34,675 nucleotides of DNA from JBCDGZ01 sp038750655 (GTDB taxonomy: Bacteria > Bacteroidota > Bacteroidia > Chitinophagales > Saprospiraceae), in assembly GCA_038750655.1 (NCBI GenBank), contig JBCDGZ010000083.1:1-34675 (forward strand). The letters run 5' to 3'. A program made the position numbers and the translations under genes. This document shows, one piece after another, positions 24,088-31,841 of the stretch (position 1 is its first letter; each line of letters begins with the position of its first letter). Under the pieces are notes generated by a model. The model was not told the DNA's origin and ran no database searches. It was given only the letters and a program-made list of their open reading frames with translations.

Positions 24088-26321
24088 TTATCAATACGGG
24101 TAACAGATGAGATGCCATCTAGGTTTTGTAAACCGCGAATCGCCAAATTAAGCTGATCCTTATTTTGCACGACTAGGCTGATGCGCCCCTCGAAATAGCC
24201 CTCATTTCCATCGATGTAGAAAGAGCGAATGTTAAGGCCCAAATCGCTGGAGATATTATGGGATAGCTTTTCAATAACGCCCGGGCCACTATCGACACCG
24301 ATGATCTTAAGCACAGCAACGAAGGAGCTGCGTCCAGTATTACGCCACTCTGCCTTCATAATCCGATAGCCGAAATTGGCCATGAGATTAGTGGCATTGG
24401 GGCAGGTCGTACGGTGGATTTTCATGCCTGCGGTGGCCGATACATAGGCAAAGACATCATCGCCGGGTACTGGCTTACAGCAGTTGGCGAAGGTGTAATC
24501 GTACTGATCTTTATGCTGGCCGTTGATCACCAGCTGAGGCTTGAGGTCGGTCTTCTTACGCGGCCGGGCCGGCGTAGGATTCTGTGCCTCCTGTACATCG
24601 GTAGCCGGCTCCGATGCTGCCAGCACCAGCTTAGGCCCTTCGGTCTTGAAATTGCGCAGTTCTTGTAGGTTAATTTCTTCCATAGCAATAGCGTAGTGGA
24701 GGTCAACGTGGGACTTAAAACCGAAGTAGCGCACCAGCATTTCGATATTTTCATCGTAGTTAGCCTTCATATTGCGCAGTTTACGCTGTAGTGCTTCCTT
24801 GCCAAACTCGCCCTGCTTGCGGCGCTCCTCCTTCATCGAAGAGCGGATTTTAGCGCGCGCCTTACCCGTAACCACCATTTTCAGCCAACTTTCACTGGGC
24901 TTTTGTCCCTTATTGGTGGTGACAAAGACCTGGTCGCCATTCTGCAATTTGTAGCCCATCGGCACCAACTTGTTATTGACTTTGATGGCGGTACAGTGGT
25001 AGCCTACATCCGAGTGGATGCTAAAGGCAAAGTCTAGCGCGGTAGCTCCCTTGGGCAGAATTTTCATATCTCCTTTTGGCGTGTAGACATAAACCTCTTC
25101 GTTGAAAAGGTTGGTTTTGAAGTCATTGAGGAACTCAATGGCGTCGCTATCGTTGTTTTCGAGAATATCCCGCACATTGTCCAGCCAGCTCTCATAGACA
25201 TTAGCCTTGTTGGGTTTTGGGGAAGCATCGCTGACTTTCTTGTATTTCCAGTGGGCGGCGAAGCCTCGCTCGGCAATGTCATCCATGCGCTCACTGCGAA
25301 TCTGCACTTCGACGTAGCGGCCCTTCGGACCAATGACCGTGGTGTGCAAAGACTCGTAACCATTAGACTTTGGTGTAGTGATCCAATCCTTGAGCCGTTC
25401 AGGGATAGGTAGATGGACATCGGTGACAATGGAATAAATCTGCCAGCAGACTTGTTTTTCCTTGCTCGGTGGGCATTCGACGATGATTCTGACGGCAAAT
25501 AGATCGTAGATTTCTTCAAAGGGCACCTGCTTGGTCTTGATTTTATTCCAGATGGAGTAGATAGACTTGGGGCGGCCGGTGATGCGATAGGGAAAGGATA
25601 TTTCGGTCAGGGCCTGGGTCAGTGGTTTGATGAACTCATTGACGTAGGCCGTTCGTTCTCTCTTGGTTTCCTGCAATTTGAGGGCGATGGACTGGTAGGT
25701 CGCCGGATCGGTGATTTTCATGCACAGGTCCTGGAACTCGGTTTTGATGTTGTATAGACCGAGGCGGTGGGCCAGTGGGGCGTAGATATAGGTCGTTTCG
25801 GCCGCAATTTTAAGCTGCTTGTGTCGGGGCATTGCTCCAAGGGTGCGCATATTGTGGAGCCGATCCGCCATTTTGATCAATACTACCCTTACATCCTCGA
25901 CCAATGTTCGGAGCACCTTCTTGAAATTCTCCGCCTGCGGGCTAGTGACATTGTAGAGCCCATCCAGTTTGGTCAAGCCATTGACCATCATGGCGATCTT
26001 TTTGCCAAACTTTTGATCAATTTCCAACAGCGTTACATCAGTATCTTCGACAACATCGTGGAGTAGGGCACTGACGACGGCGGTGGGGCCCAGGCCAATT
26101 TCCTCGGCGCAGATGCGCGCCACCTCGATGGGATGCAGGATGTAAGGCTCGCCAGACTTGCGGCGCTGCTTGCTGTGAGCTTTGACGGCGAGTTCATAGG
26201 CCATACGAATATTCTTCCGATCAGTAGCATCCATTTTGGATTTGATCGAGCGGAGTAGGGTGCGATAGGCCCCTTGTATCAGCTTTTTCTCTTCTGCGAT
26301 ATTGGTCTTGACTTCCTGCAT
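24084..26321 (-). CDS. rel: Bifunctional (p)ppGpp synthetase/hydrolase, long RelA/SpoT homologue
   Basis: The 745-residue protein makes and degrades the stringent-response alarmone (p)ppGpp. The hydrolase HD domain is intact: His63, His88-Asp89 and Glu92-Asp93 (L-L-H-D-V-V-E-D-T) plus K-M-A-D-R-L-H-N-M-R near 150. The synthetase domain shows S-I-Y-S-I-W-N-K-I, Y-D-L-F-A-V-R-I-I and N-G-Y-E-S-L-H-T-T-V. A TGS domain (V-Y-V-Y-T-P-K-G-D, D-F-A-F-S-I-H-S-D-V-G) lies at about 410-470, a zinc-finger-like C-C-K-P-V-P-G-D segment near 618, and a C-terminal ACT domain from about 665. It appears able to do both reactions. It begins the minus-strand series with fur, the STAS gene and purA downstream. 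An A/T inverted repeat lies upstream at 26383-26401. Confidence 0.96.
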   Translation of the reverse strand: MQEVKTNIAEEKKLIQGAYRTLLRSIKSKMDATDRKNIRMAYELAVKAHSKQRRKSGEPYILHPIEVARICAEEIGLGPTAVVSALLHDVVEDTDVTLLEIDQKFGKKIAMMVNGLTKLDGLYNVTSPQAENFKKVLRTLVEDVRVVLIKMADRLHNMRTLGAMPRHKQLKIAAETTYIYAPLAHRLGLYNIKTEFQDLCMKITDPATYQSIALKLQETKRERTAYVNEFIKPLTQALTEISFPYRITGRPKSIYSIWNKIKTKQVPFEEIYDLFAVRIIVECPPSKEKQVCWQIYSIVTDVHLPIPERLKDWITTPKSNGYESLHTTVIGPKGRYVEVQIRSERMDDIAERGFAAHWKYKKVSDASPKPNKANVYESWLDNVRDILENNDSDAIEFLNDFKTNLFNEEVYVYTPKGDMKILPKGATALDFAFSIHSDVGYHCTAIKVNNKLVPMGYKLQNGDQVFVTTNKGQKPSESWLKMVVTGKARAKIRSSMKEERRKQGEFGKEALQRKLRNMKANYDENIEMLVRYFGFKSHVDLHYAIAMEEINLQELRNFKTEGPKLVLAASEPATDVQEAQNPTPARPRKKTDLKPQLVINGQHKDQYDYTFANCCKPVPGDDVFAYVSATAGMKIHRTTCPNATNLMANFGYRIMKAEWRNTGRSSFVAVLKIIGVDSGPGVIEKLSHNISSDLGLNIRSFYIDGNEGYFEGRISLVVQNKDQLNLAIRGLQNLDGISSVTRIDN

Positions 26322-26382
26322 GTTTTCAACAGTTCCGTGGCTGTATCTGGACTCGTTTCCAGGTAGATTGTTTTTTCTATAA

Positions 26383-26401
26383 CTTAAATTATCAATTTAA
26401 G
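26383..26401. repeat. Inverted repeat upstream of rel
   Basis: CTTAAATT (26383-26390), spacer ATC, AATTTAAG (26394-26401) is a perfect 8-bp dyad about 60 bases before the rel ATG. It could be an operator or part of an untranslated leader; with so much A/T it could also be chance. Confidence 0.35.
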
Positions 26402-26559
26402 CGTTAAAAATCAATTTGTAAGGGAGTAAAAATAGCTTTTCGACATTAAATGAAGAAACCCAGTGGACACAAAATGGTTCTGGTCTCTACAAGTGCTGAT
26501 TAAGGGGTGCGGAATTAAATTTTTGTAAAGTGAACTCCTTTTTTTAATTAAAAAGGTTA

Positions 26560-26567
26560 TATCTTTG
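26560..26567 (+). promoter_or_regulatory. Candidate -7 box for tRNA-Leu and the tig cluster
   Basis: TATCTTTG matches TAnnTTTG and lies 90 bases before the tRNA. A second, one-base-longer variant (TACTTTTTG) occurs nearer the tRNA at about 26611. No good -33 is placed for either. The tRNA and trigger factor could share this transcript, being only 53 bp apart. Confidence 0.45.
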
Positions 26568-26657
26568 CATCGCTTTTGTAAAGACTAGACTTTGGCATTT
26601 ACTGAAATTTTACTTTTTGCAGGAACAAACAGCAACTTTTCCTTAAATCAGCCAAAT

Positions 26658-26739
26658 GCGGGTGTGGTGAAATTGGTAGACACGCTAGACTTAGGATCTA
26701 GTGCCGCGAGGCGTGGGGGTTCGAGTCCCTCCATCCGCA
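26658..26739 (+). tRNA. tRNA-Leu, anticodon UAG
   Basis: An 82-base cloverleaf is visible. The acceptor stem pairs GCGGGTG with CATCCGC (one G-U), the discriminator base is A, and CCA is not encoded. The D loop contains TTGGTAGAC, the anticodon stem is CTAGA/TCTAG with loop CTTAGGA (anticodon TAG), there is a class II variable arm, and the T arm reads GGGTTCGAGTCCC. The long variable arm and A discriminator fit leucine. Confidence 0.97.
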
Positions 26740-26792
26740 CTTTACTTTTTCAAGCTTCGTATTCCTATTAACTTAAACGACCTTTAAAGCGT

Positions 26793-28247
26793 ATGCCAAA
26801 GATTGTCAGAGAAGACGTCGACGCGTTGAATGCAGTGCTCAAAGTGAGCCTTGAAAAAGGTGATTACGAGGGCAAGCTCAAATCCGAATTGAACAAATAC
26901 CGCAAAAAGGCCCATATGAAGGGTTTCCGCAAAGGAAAAACTCCCATTGGGCTGGTCAAGAAAATGTATGGCAATGCAGTATTGGCGGATGTTATCAATG
27001 AATTGCTGCAATCCTCGCTTAACAACTACATGACAGAGGAAAAACTCAACATCCTTGGCCAACCACTCGCCTCGGCAGATCAAGAGGAACTGGACTTTGA
27101 CATCAACGAATTGAACGACTTCAATTTCAGTTTTGACCTGGGCCTCGCTCCTGAATTCGAGTTAGAAGGGCTTACCACTGACAATAGCTTCGAACGCTAC
27201 GCTGTCACCGTTGATGAGGCTATGATCGATGAGGATATGGCCAACATCCGCAAGCGCGGTGGCGAGCAAGGAGAAGTGGAAGATGAAATTGTTGAGGGAG
27301 ATATGGTGGAATTGAATGCCGATGAGCTGGACGGTGATCAAATCAAGGAGAATGGCTGGGCGACTACCTTTAAAGTTTTGGTAGATGCAAAGACTGCCAC
27401 AGAGCGTTTTCGTGAGGAAGTACTAGGCAAAACAAAAGGGAGTAAGATTCGCATTGACATTAACGAAGTGGAGGTGGATCGCGATGAAACTTATGTACAA
27501 AAATACCTCCTCAATGTAGAGGAAGGGGATGATCCAACAGAAATTGGTTCGCAATTTGAGGCAACCATCAACAGCGTTACTCGTGTGATCCCCGCCGAAC
27601 TCAACGAAGAATTTTTCAAAAAAGCCTTTGGAGAGGATAGTAATGTCAAGACGGAGGAAGAGGCCCGTGCGAAAATCGAAGAGGAAATCGTTAAATACTA
27701 TGATCGTCAGGCCGAAAACTTGCTTTTCCGCGATTTTCAGAAGGATTTAATTGAAAAAAATCCACTGAGCCTCCCTGATGCTTTCTTGAAGCGCTGGCTG
27801 AAGGCATCTAACGATACGGTCTCTGAGGAGGTTATCGAGAAGGAATACGAAAGCTTTGCAGAAAACCTCAAGTGGTCCTTGGTTAGAGGAAAAATGGTCA
27901 AAAAGTTTGACCTCAAAGTAGGAGAGGAAGAAATCTTTGAAGGCTTTAAAAACCGGGTACGTCAATATTTTGGTGGCTACGGGGATGAATTGGTCATCCT
28001 CAACACGGCTAACCGTCTCATGGAAGATGGAAAGCAAGTCGATCAAATGTACCAGGAGCTGATCTCTGAGCGGCTGTTTACTGCCATTAGAGAGGTCGTC
28101 GGAATAGAGGATAAGTCGATTGGTAGTAAGGAGTTCGATGAGGTCATTAAAGATGCTCGCTCAGAGGTAGAACAAGTCAACCCCCCAACAGATACAGATT
28201 CAACAGAGTCGACCGAAGAGGAAGAGGTCACCGAGGATGTAGGCTAG
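26793..28247 (+). CDS. tig: Trigger factor, ribosome-associated chaperone
   Basis: The 484-residue protein is trigger factor. The N-terminal ribosome-binding domain carries the signature G-F-R-K-G-K-T-P at 44-51. The middle region (about 150-270) sits where other trigger factors have an FKBP-type prolyl isomerase, but it aligns poorly with that fold and shows none of its aromatic active-site residues as far as I can see, so isomerase activity is doubtful. The C-terminal helical arms follow (A-E-L-N-E-E-F-F-K-K-A-F-G-E-D, then long charged helices). The last 25 residues are a very acidic Thr/Glu tail. It leads the tig-clpP-clpX order common in bacteria, with 116 bp before clpP, and lies directly after tRNA-Leu. 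Confidence 0.93.
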   Translation: MPKIVREDVDALNAVLKVSLEKGDYEGKLKSELNKYRKKAHMKGFRKGKTPIGLVKKMYGNAVLADVINELLQSSLNNYMTEEKLNILGQPLASADQEELDFDINELNDFNFSFDLGLAPEFELEGLTTDNSFERYAVTVDEAMIDEDMANIRKRGGEQGEVEDEIVEGDMVELNADELDGDQIKENGWATTFKVLVDAKTATERFREEVLGKTKGSKIRIDINEVEVDRDETYVQKYLLNVEEGDDPTEIGSQFEATINSVTRVIPAELNEEFFKKAFGEDSNVKTEEEARAKIEEEIVKYYDRQAENLLFRDFQKDLIEKNPLSLPDAFLKRWLKASNDTVSEEVIEKEYESFAENLKWSLVRGKMVKKFDLKVGEEEIFEGFKNRVRQYFGGYGDELVILNTANRLMEDGKQVDQMYQELISERLFTAIREVVGIEDKSIGSKEFDEVIKDARSEVEQVNPPTDTDSTESTEEEEVTEDVG

Positions 28248-28363
28248 GATAAAAGCATAATCTTTTGGTTGGCTGAAACTATTTTAAATTAAATTGTTAT
28301 ACCATTGGTAATGGCCAAACGAAGTGAGTCCGGCCAATTATAAACCAAAACCATTAATCGACT

Positions 28364-29086
28364 ATGTTTCACAAAGATGAGTTCAGAAAGTATGCCACCA
28401 AACATCTTGGAATGAGTGGTATGCACCTCGACAAATACGTTGAAAAGACTACTTCCCATATTCAGGTAGCAGCACCTAATATCCACGCTTTTACTCCACA
28501 GGTGATCGAAGAAAGACAGATGAATATCGTCGGTATGGACGTTTTCTCTCGCTTGATGATGGATCGAATCATTTTCATGGGGGTACCTGTAAACGATTAT
28601 GTGGCCAATGTTATACAAGCTCAGCTGTTGTTTTTGGAATCTACTGATCCCAAGCGCGATGTGCAGATGTTTATCAACAGCCCCGGTGGGTCTGTGATGG
28701 CGGGATTGGGGATTTACGATACCATGCAGTACGTTTCTCCTGACATCGCTACTATCTGTACCGGACTGGCGGCCTCAATGGGAGCCGTGCTGCTCACAGC
28801 AGGTACTAAAGGCAAGCGAACTTGCTTACACCACAGCCGAGTGATGATTCACCAGCCACTGGGTGGCATGCAAGGCCAGGTGTCAGATATGGAAATTTCT
28901 TACAACTTGATCAAGCAGTTACAAAAGCAATTGTACGATATTCTCAGCCACCATACTGGACAGCCTTACGATAAAATCTCTGAAGATTGTGACCGCGATA
29001 ACTGGATGACCAGTGATGAGGCCAAGGAATATGGTTTGGTTGATGAGGTACTCGATCGCAGTAACCCACGGAAAGAAGACGCTTAA
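28364..29086 (+). CDS. clpP: ATP-dependent Clp protease proteolytic subunit
   Basis: The 240-residue product is ClpP, the serine-protease barrel that degrades proteins unfolded by ClpX or ClpA/C. The catalytic triad is present: Ser138 in G-L-A-A-S-M-G, His163 in M-I-H-Q-P, and Asp212 in D-C-D-R-D-N-W. The N-terminus is about 30 residues longer than in E. coli ClpP and is probably a removed propeptide. The conserved I-N-S-P-G-G-S is at 104-110. It sits between trigger factor and clpX. A terminator hairpin follows it, and clpX has its own promoter, so the two Clp genes can be controlled separately. Confidence 0.97.
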   Translation: MFHKDEFRKYATKHLGMSGMHLDKYVEKTTSHIQVAAPNIHAFTPQVIEERQMNIVGMDVFSRLMMDRIIFMGVPVNDYVANVIQAQLLFLESTDPKRDVQMFINSPGGSVMAGLGIYDTMQYVSPDIATICTGLAASMGAVLLTAGTKGKRTCLHHSRVMIHQPLGGMQGQVSDMEISYNLIKQLQKQLYDILSHHTGQPYDKISEDCDRDNWMTSDEAKEYGLVDEVLDRSNPRKEDA

Positions 29087-29116
29087 TCGTATCTTTTCCG
29101 TTATAGAGACCCTTAG

Positions 29117-29152
29117 ACAGCAGGACGAATGGCTATTTCGCCCTGCTGTTTA
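29117..29152 (+). terminator. Terminator hairpin after clpP
   Basis: ACAGCAGG (29117-29124) pairs with CCTGCTGT (29142-29149); after one mismatch CGAA pairs with TTCG around a 7-base loop. A short T run follows. Confidence 0.7.
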
Positions 29153-29174
29153 CACTCTGATAGCTTGGGAAGCA

Positions 29175-29206
29175 TTTGGGTAAAATAGGTGAGTTATTTA
29201 CCTTTG
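29175..29206 (+). promoter_or_regulatory. Promoter of clpX
   Basis: TTTG (29175-29178), 20 bases, then TACCTTTG (29199-29206) is a full Bacteroidota consensus match. It leaves a leader of roughly 55 bases before the clpX ATG at 29269 and lies just after the clpP terminator. Confidence 0.65.
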
Positions 29207-29268
29207 TGCTACAGTAAGATGAACAAGCCCAACGTTTTAAAATTAGACCTACTAAACCACCAATCTTG

Positions 29269-30510
29269 ATGAGAAGAAGTAAAAATAATTACCGGTGTTC
29301 ATTTTGTGGTAGGGACAAGTCAGAAGCCCTAATTCTTATCGCTGGTATAGATGGACATATCTGTGAGGTTTGTGTAGAACAGGCTGATGAGATCATACAG
29401 GAAGAACTCTACGCTGGCCGTAAAGACGAGGATCGGCAGGATTTTTTCCTTCCGGATACCTTGACCCCGATGGAGCTGAAAAATCAACTCGATCAGTATG
29501 TGATCGGGCAAGATGAGGCGAAAAAATTTCTTTCCGTAGCGGTATACAATCATTACAAACGCCTCCGGCAACCGAAGGATGGCGAGATCGAGATCGAAAA
29601 GTCCAACATCCTCTTCGTCGGCCGTACTGGAACGGGAAAAACGCTTATGGCCAAAACCATCGCCAAATTCCTCAATGTTCCTTTCGCCATCGTAGATGCT
29701 ACAGTATTTACTGAGGCGGGCTACGTAGGTGAAGATGTGGAAAGCATCCTCAGCCGCCTCCTACAGGTCTGCGACTACAATGTGGGCGCAGCGGAGAAAG
29801 GGATTGTCTATGTGGACGAAATCGATAAAATTTCTCGCAAAAGCGATAATCCATCTATCACTCGCGATGTTTCGGGCGAAGGTGTTCAGCAGGCTATGCT
29901 CAAGATGCTGGAAGGAACCGACGTCAATGTGCCTCCGCAGGGAGGGCGCAAGCACCCCGAGCAGAAGATGGTCAAGATCAATACTGAGAATATCCTCTTT
30001 ATCTGCGGCGGTGCCTTCGACGGCATCGAGAAAGTCATCGCTCGTCGGGTCAATACCCAGGTCATTGGCTTTAATGGTCAGGAAAGAGAGCGGATCGACC
30101 GCGAAAATCTCCTGCAATACATCAGCCATCAGGACCTCAAAGGCTTCGGCTTGATTCCCGAGCTGGTGGGCCGCCTGCCGGTGCTGACTTACCTAGAGCC
30201 TTTAGGCCTGGATGCCCTGCAGCGCATCCTCGTGGAGCCCCGCAACGCCATCGCCAAGCAGTACAAGAAGCTCTTCGAACTGGAAGGCATCGAACTGAGC
30301 TTTACCAAAGGTGCATTGGAGTTCATCGCCGAGAAGGCGCTGGAATTCAAGCTCGGTGCCCGTGGCCTGCGCTCGATCTGTGAAGCCATTATGACGGACG
30401 CGATGTACGAGTTGCCCTCCCAGAAAAATATCAAAACCTTCGAAGTTACCCGGGCTTACGCTATAGAAAAACTCAGCCGCTCTAAGCTGAGTAAGCTCCG
30501 TGCAGCCTAG
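29269..30510 (+). CDS. clpX: ATP-dependent Clp protease ATP-binding subunit ClpX
   Basis: The 413-residue product is the AAA+ unfoldase that feeds substrates to ClpP. The N-terminal zinc domain has Cys10, Cys13, Cys32 and Cys35. The ATPase shows Walker A G-R-T-G-T-G-K-T at 118-125 (an Arg where Pro is usual), pore loop G-Y-V-G at 151-154, Walker B V-Y-V-D-E at 180-184, the R-K-H loop at 227-229, the ClpP-docking I-G-F loop at 266-268, and sensor-2 G-A-R-G-L-R-S near 363. I start at ATG 29269, which is preceded directly by an in-frame TTG. A hairpin terminator follows the gene. Confidence 0.97.
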   Translation: MRRSKNNYRCSFCGRDKSEALILIAGIDGHICEVCVEQADEIIQEELYAGRKDEDRQDFFLPDTLTPMELKNQLDQYVIGQDEAKKFLSVAVYNHYKRLRQPKDGEIEIEKSNILFVGRTGTGKTLMAKTIAKFLNVPFAIVDATVFTEAGYVGEDVESILSRLLQVCDYNVGAAEKGIVYVDEIDKISRKSDNPSITRDVSGEGVQQAMLKMLEGTDVNVPPQGGRKHPEQKMVKINTENILFICGGAFDGIEKVIARRVNTQVIGFNGQERERIDRENLLQYISHQDLKGFGLIPELVGRLPVLTYLEPLGLDALQRILVEPRNAIAKQYKKLFELEGIELSFTKGALEFIAEKALEFKLGARGLRSICEAIMTDAMYELPSQKNIKTFEVTRAYAIEKLSRSKLSKLRAA

Positions 30511-30533
30511 CTACTTTGTTGAAAATACCTGCG

Positions 30534-30572
30534 CAAAAGCCATTCTCTAACCTGGAGGATGGCTTTTGTCGT
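30534..30572 (+). terminator. Terminator hairpin after clpX
   Basis: Bases 30534-30547 pair with 30555-30568 (14 bp with one G-U, loop of 7). The 3' arm ends in TTTTG. It separates clpX from carA. Confidence 0.75.
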
Positions 30573-30647
30573 ATAGTCAATACACTCAAAAGAAGATTTT
30601 ATGTAGTCTTAACATTCAATTTTCACTAAAATCTTACTTTGAAGTGC

Positions 30648-30655
30648 TATCTTTG
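30648..30655 (+). promoter_or_regulatory. Candidate -7 box for carA-eno
   Basis: TATCTTTG matches TAnnTTTG and lies 34 bases before the carA ATG. A -33 TTG at the normal distance is not seen. Confidence 0.5.
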
Positions 30656-30689
30656 CCCGAAATTTCAATAACCTTATCCAATAAGTGAG

Positions 30690-31841
30690 ATGCATCAAGA
30701 CTCCGCAATCCTATTACTTGAAGATGGAACTGTATTCAGAGGCAAAGCCGCAGGCAAGATCGGAACGACTACCGGCGAAATTTGCTTCAACACCGGAATG
30801 ACTGGTTATCAGGAAATCTTTACCGATCCTTCCTATTTCGGCCAGCTACTGGTGGCTACGAATGCGCATATCGGTAACTACGGAACCAAAAATGCAGATA
30901 CGGAATCCAGCAGTATCAAAATCGCTGGGCTGATCTGTAAAAATTTTAATGAGCAATACTCTCGTCCTTTGGCAGATCAGTCCATTCAAGAGTATTTCGA
31001 GGCGGAAGGCCTGGTGGGCATCTCTGCTGTGGATACCCGCGCCATTGTTCGACACATTCGACACAAAGGCGCCATGAATGCCATTATTTCTTCCGAAGTA
31101 TTGGACTTGGAGAAGTTGGAGAAGATGCTAAAAAAAGTGCCGCCGATGGAAGGGCTGGAGCTGGCTTCTAAGGTCAGTACGGAAGAGCCTTATTTCGTTG
31201 GAGAGGAAAACGCGAAGTATAAAGTTGCCGTTCTTGATTTTGGCGTCAAACAGAGCATTCTCACCAATATGGCCAAGCGAGGTTGCTATATGAAAGTCTT
31301 TCCGGCTAAAACCAGCTTCGAAGAGCTGAAGGCCTGGAACCCCAATGGCTACTTCCTGTCTAATGGCCCCGGCGATCCAGCCGCCATGGACTACGCAGTA
31401 GATACTGTAAAGGCCATTCTCAAAGAAGATCACCCACTCTTTGGCATCTGTCTGGGCCACCAACTGCTGGCCCGCGCTGTAGACATCCCCACTTACAAAA
31501 TGCATAATGGCCACAGAGGGATCAACCATCCTGTACAAAACTTGGAAACCAAAAAAAGCGAAATTACTAGTCAGAACCACGGTTTTGGGGTCAGCCCTGA
31601 AGCCATAGCCGCTAACACAGATAAAATCCAAATTACTCATCTCAACCTCAATGATGAAACCATCGAGGGTATCCGCATCAAAGCCAAGAAAGCCTTTTCG
31701 GTACAATACCACCCAGAGGCTTCTCCCGGCCCGCACGATGCTCGCTATCTCTTCGATTCTTTCGTTTCATTGATGGCGCAGGAACATACTTTGAATAGTG
31801 CAACCAGCACAGAACACCAAAATATTGTAACCAATGAGTGA
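30690..31841 (+). CDS. carA: Carbamoyl-phosphate synthase small (glutaminase) subunit
   Basis: The 383-residue protein releases ammonia from glutamine for carbamoyl phosphate, used for pyrimidines and arginine. The N-terminal domain shows F-N-T-G-M-T-G-Y-Q-E-I-F-T-D-P-S-Y. The class I amidotransferase domain has the triad Cys254 (F-G-I-C-L-G-H-Q), His341 and Glu343 (Q-Y-H-P-E-A). The N-G-P-G-D-P oxyanion segment is at 225-230. The large subunit carB is not in this window. The gene overlaps the start of eno by 8 bp, so translation of eno may be coupled to it. Confidence 0.97.
   Translation: MHQDSAILLLEDGTVFRGKAAGKIGTTTGEICFNTGMTGYQEIFTDPSYFGQLLVATNAHIGNYGTKNADTESSSIKIAGLICKNFNEQYSRPLADQSIQEYFEAEGLVGISAVDTRAIVRHIRHKGAMNAIISSEVLDLEKLEKMLKKVPPMEGLELASKVSTEEPYFVGEENAKYKVAVLDFGVKQSILTNMAKRGCYMKVFPAKTSFEELKAWNPNGYFLSNGPGDPAAMDYAVDTVKAILKEDHPLFGICLGHQLLARAVDIPTYKMHNGHRGINHPVQNLETKKSEITSQNHGFGVSPEAIAANTDKIQITHLNLNDETIEGIRIKAKKAFSVQYHPEASPGPHDARYLFDSFVSLMAQEHTLNSATSTEHQNIVTNE

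Larger units (their letters stand above)
26322..26657. other. Intergenic region between rel and tRNA-Leu
   Basis: This 336-bp gap separates divergent units and holds no credible reading frame. On the rel side there is a small hairpin (CTGGA/TCCAG near 26347-26361) and a perfect 8-bp inverted repeat with a 3-base spacer (26383-26401). On the tRNA side there is a 7-bp A/T-rich inverted repeat (CCTTTTT/AAAAAGG, 26537-26556) and a -7 box at 26560-26567. No TAnnTTTG box for rel is visible, so its promoter remains unknown. Confidence 0.6.

Noticed and set aside
26537..26556. A/T-rich inverted repeat considered as a terminator
   Set aside because: The stem is only 7 bp, nearly all A-T, and sits directly before a promoter box rather than after a gene.
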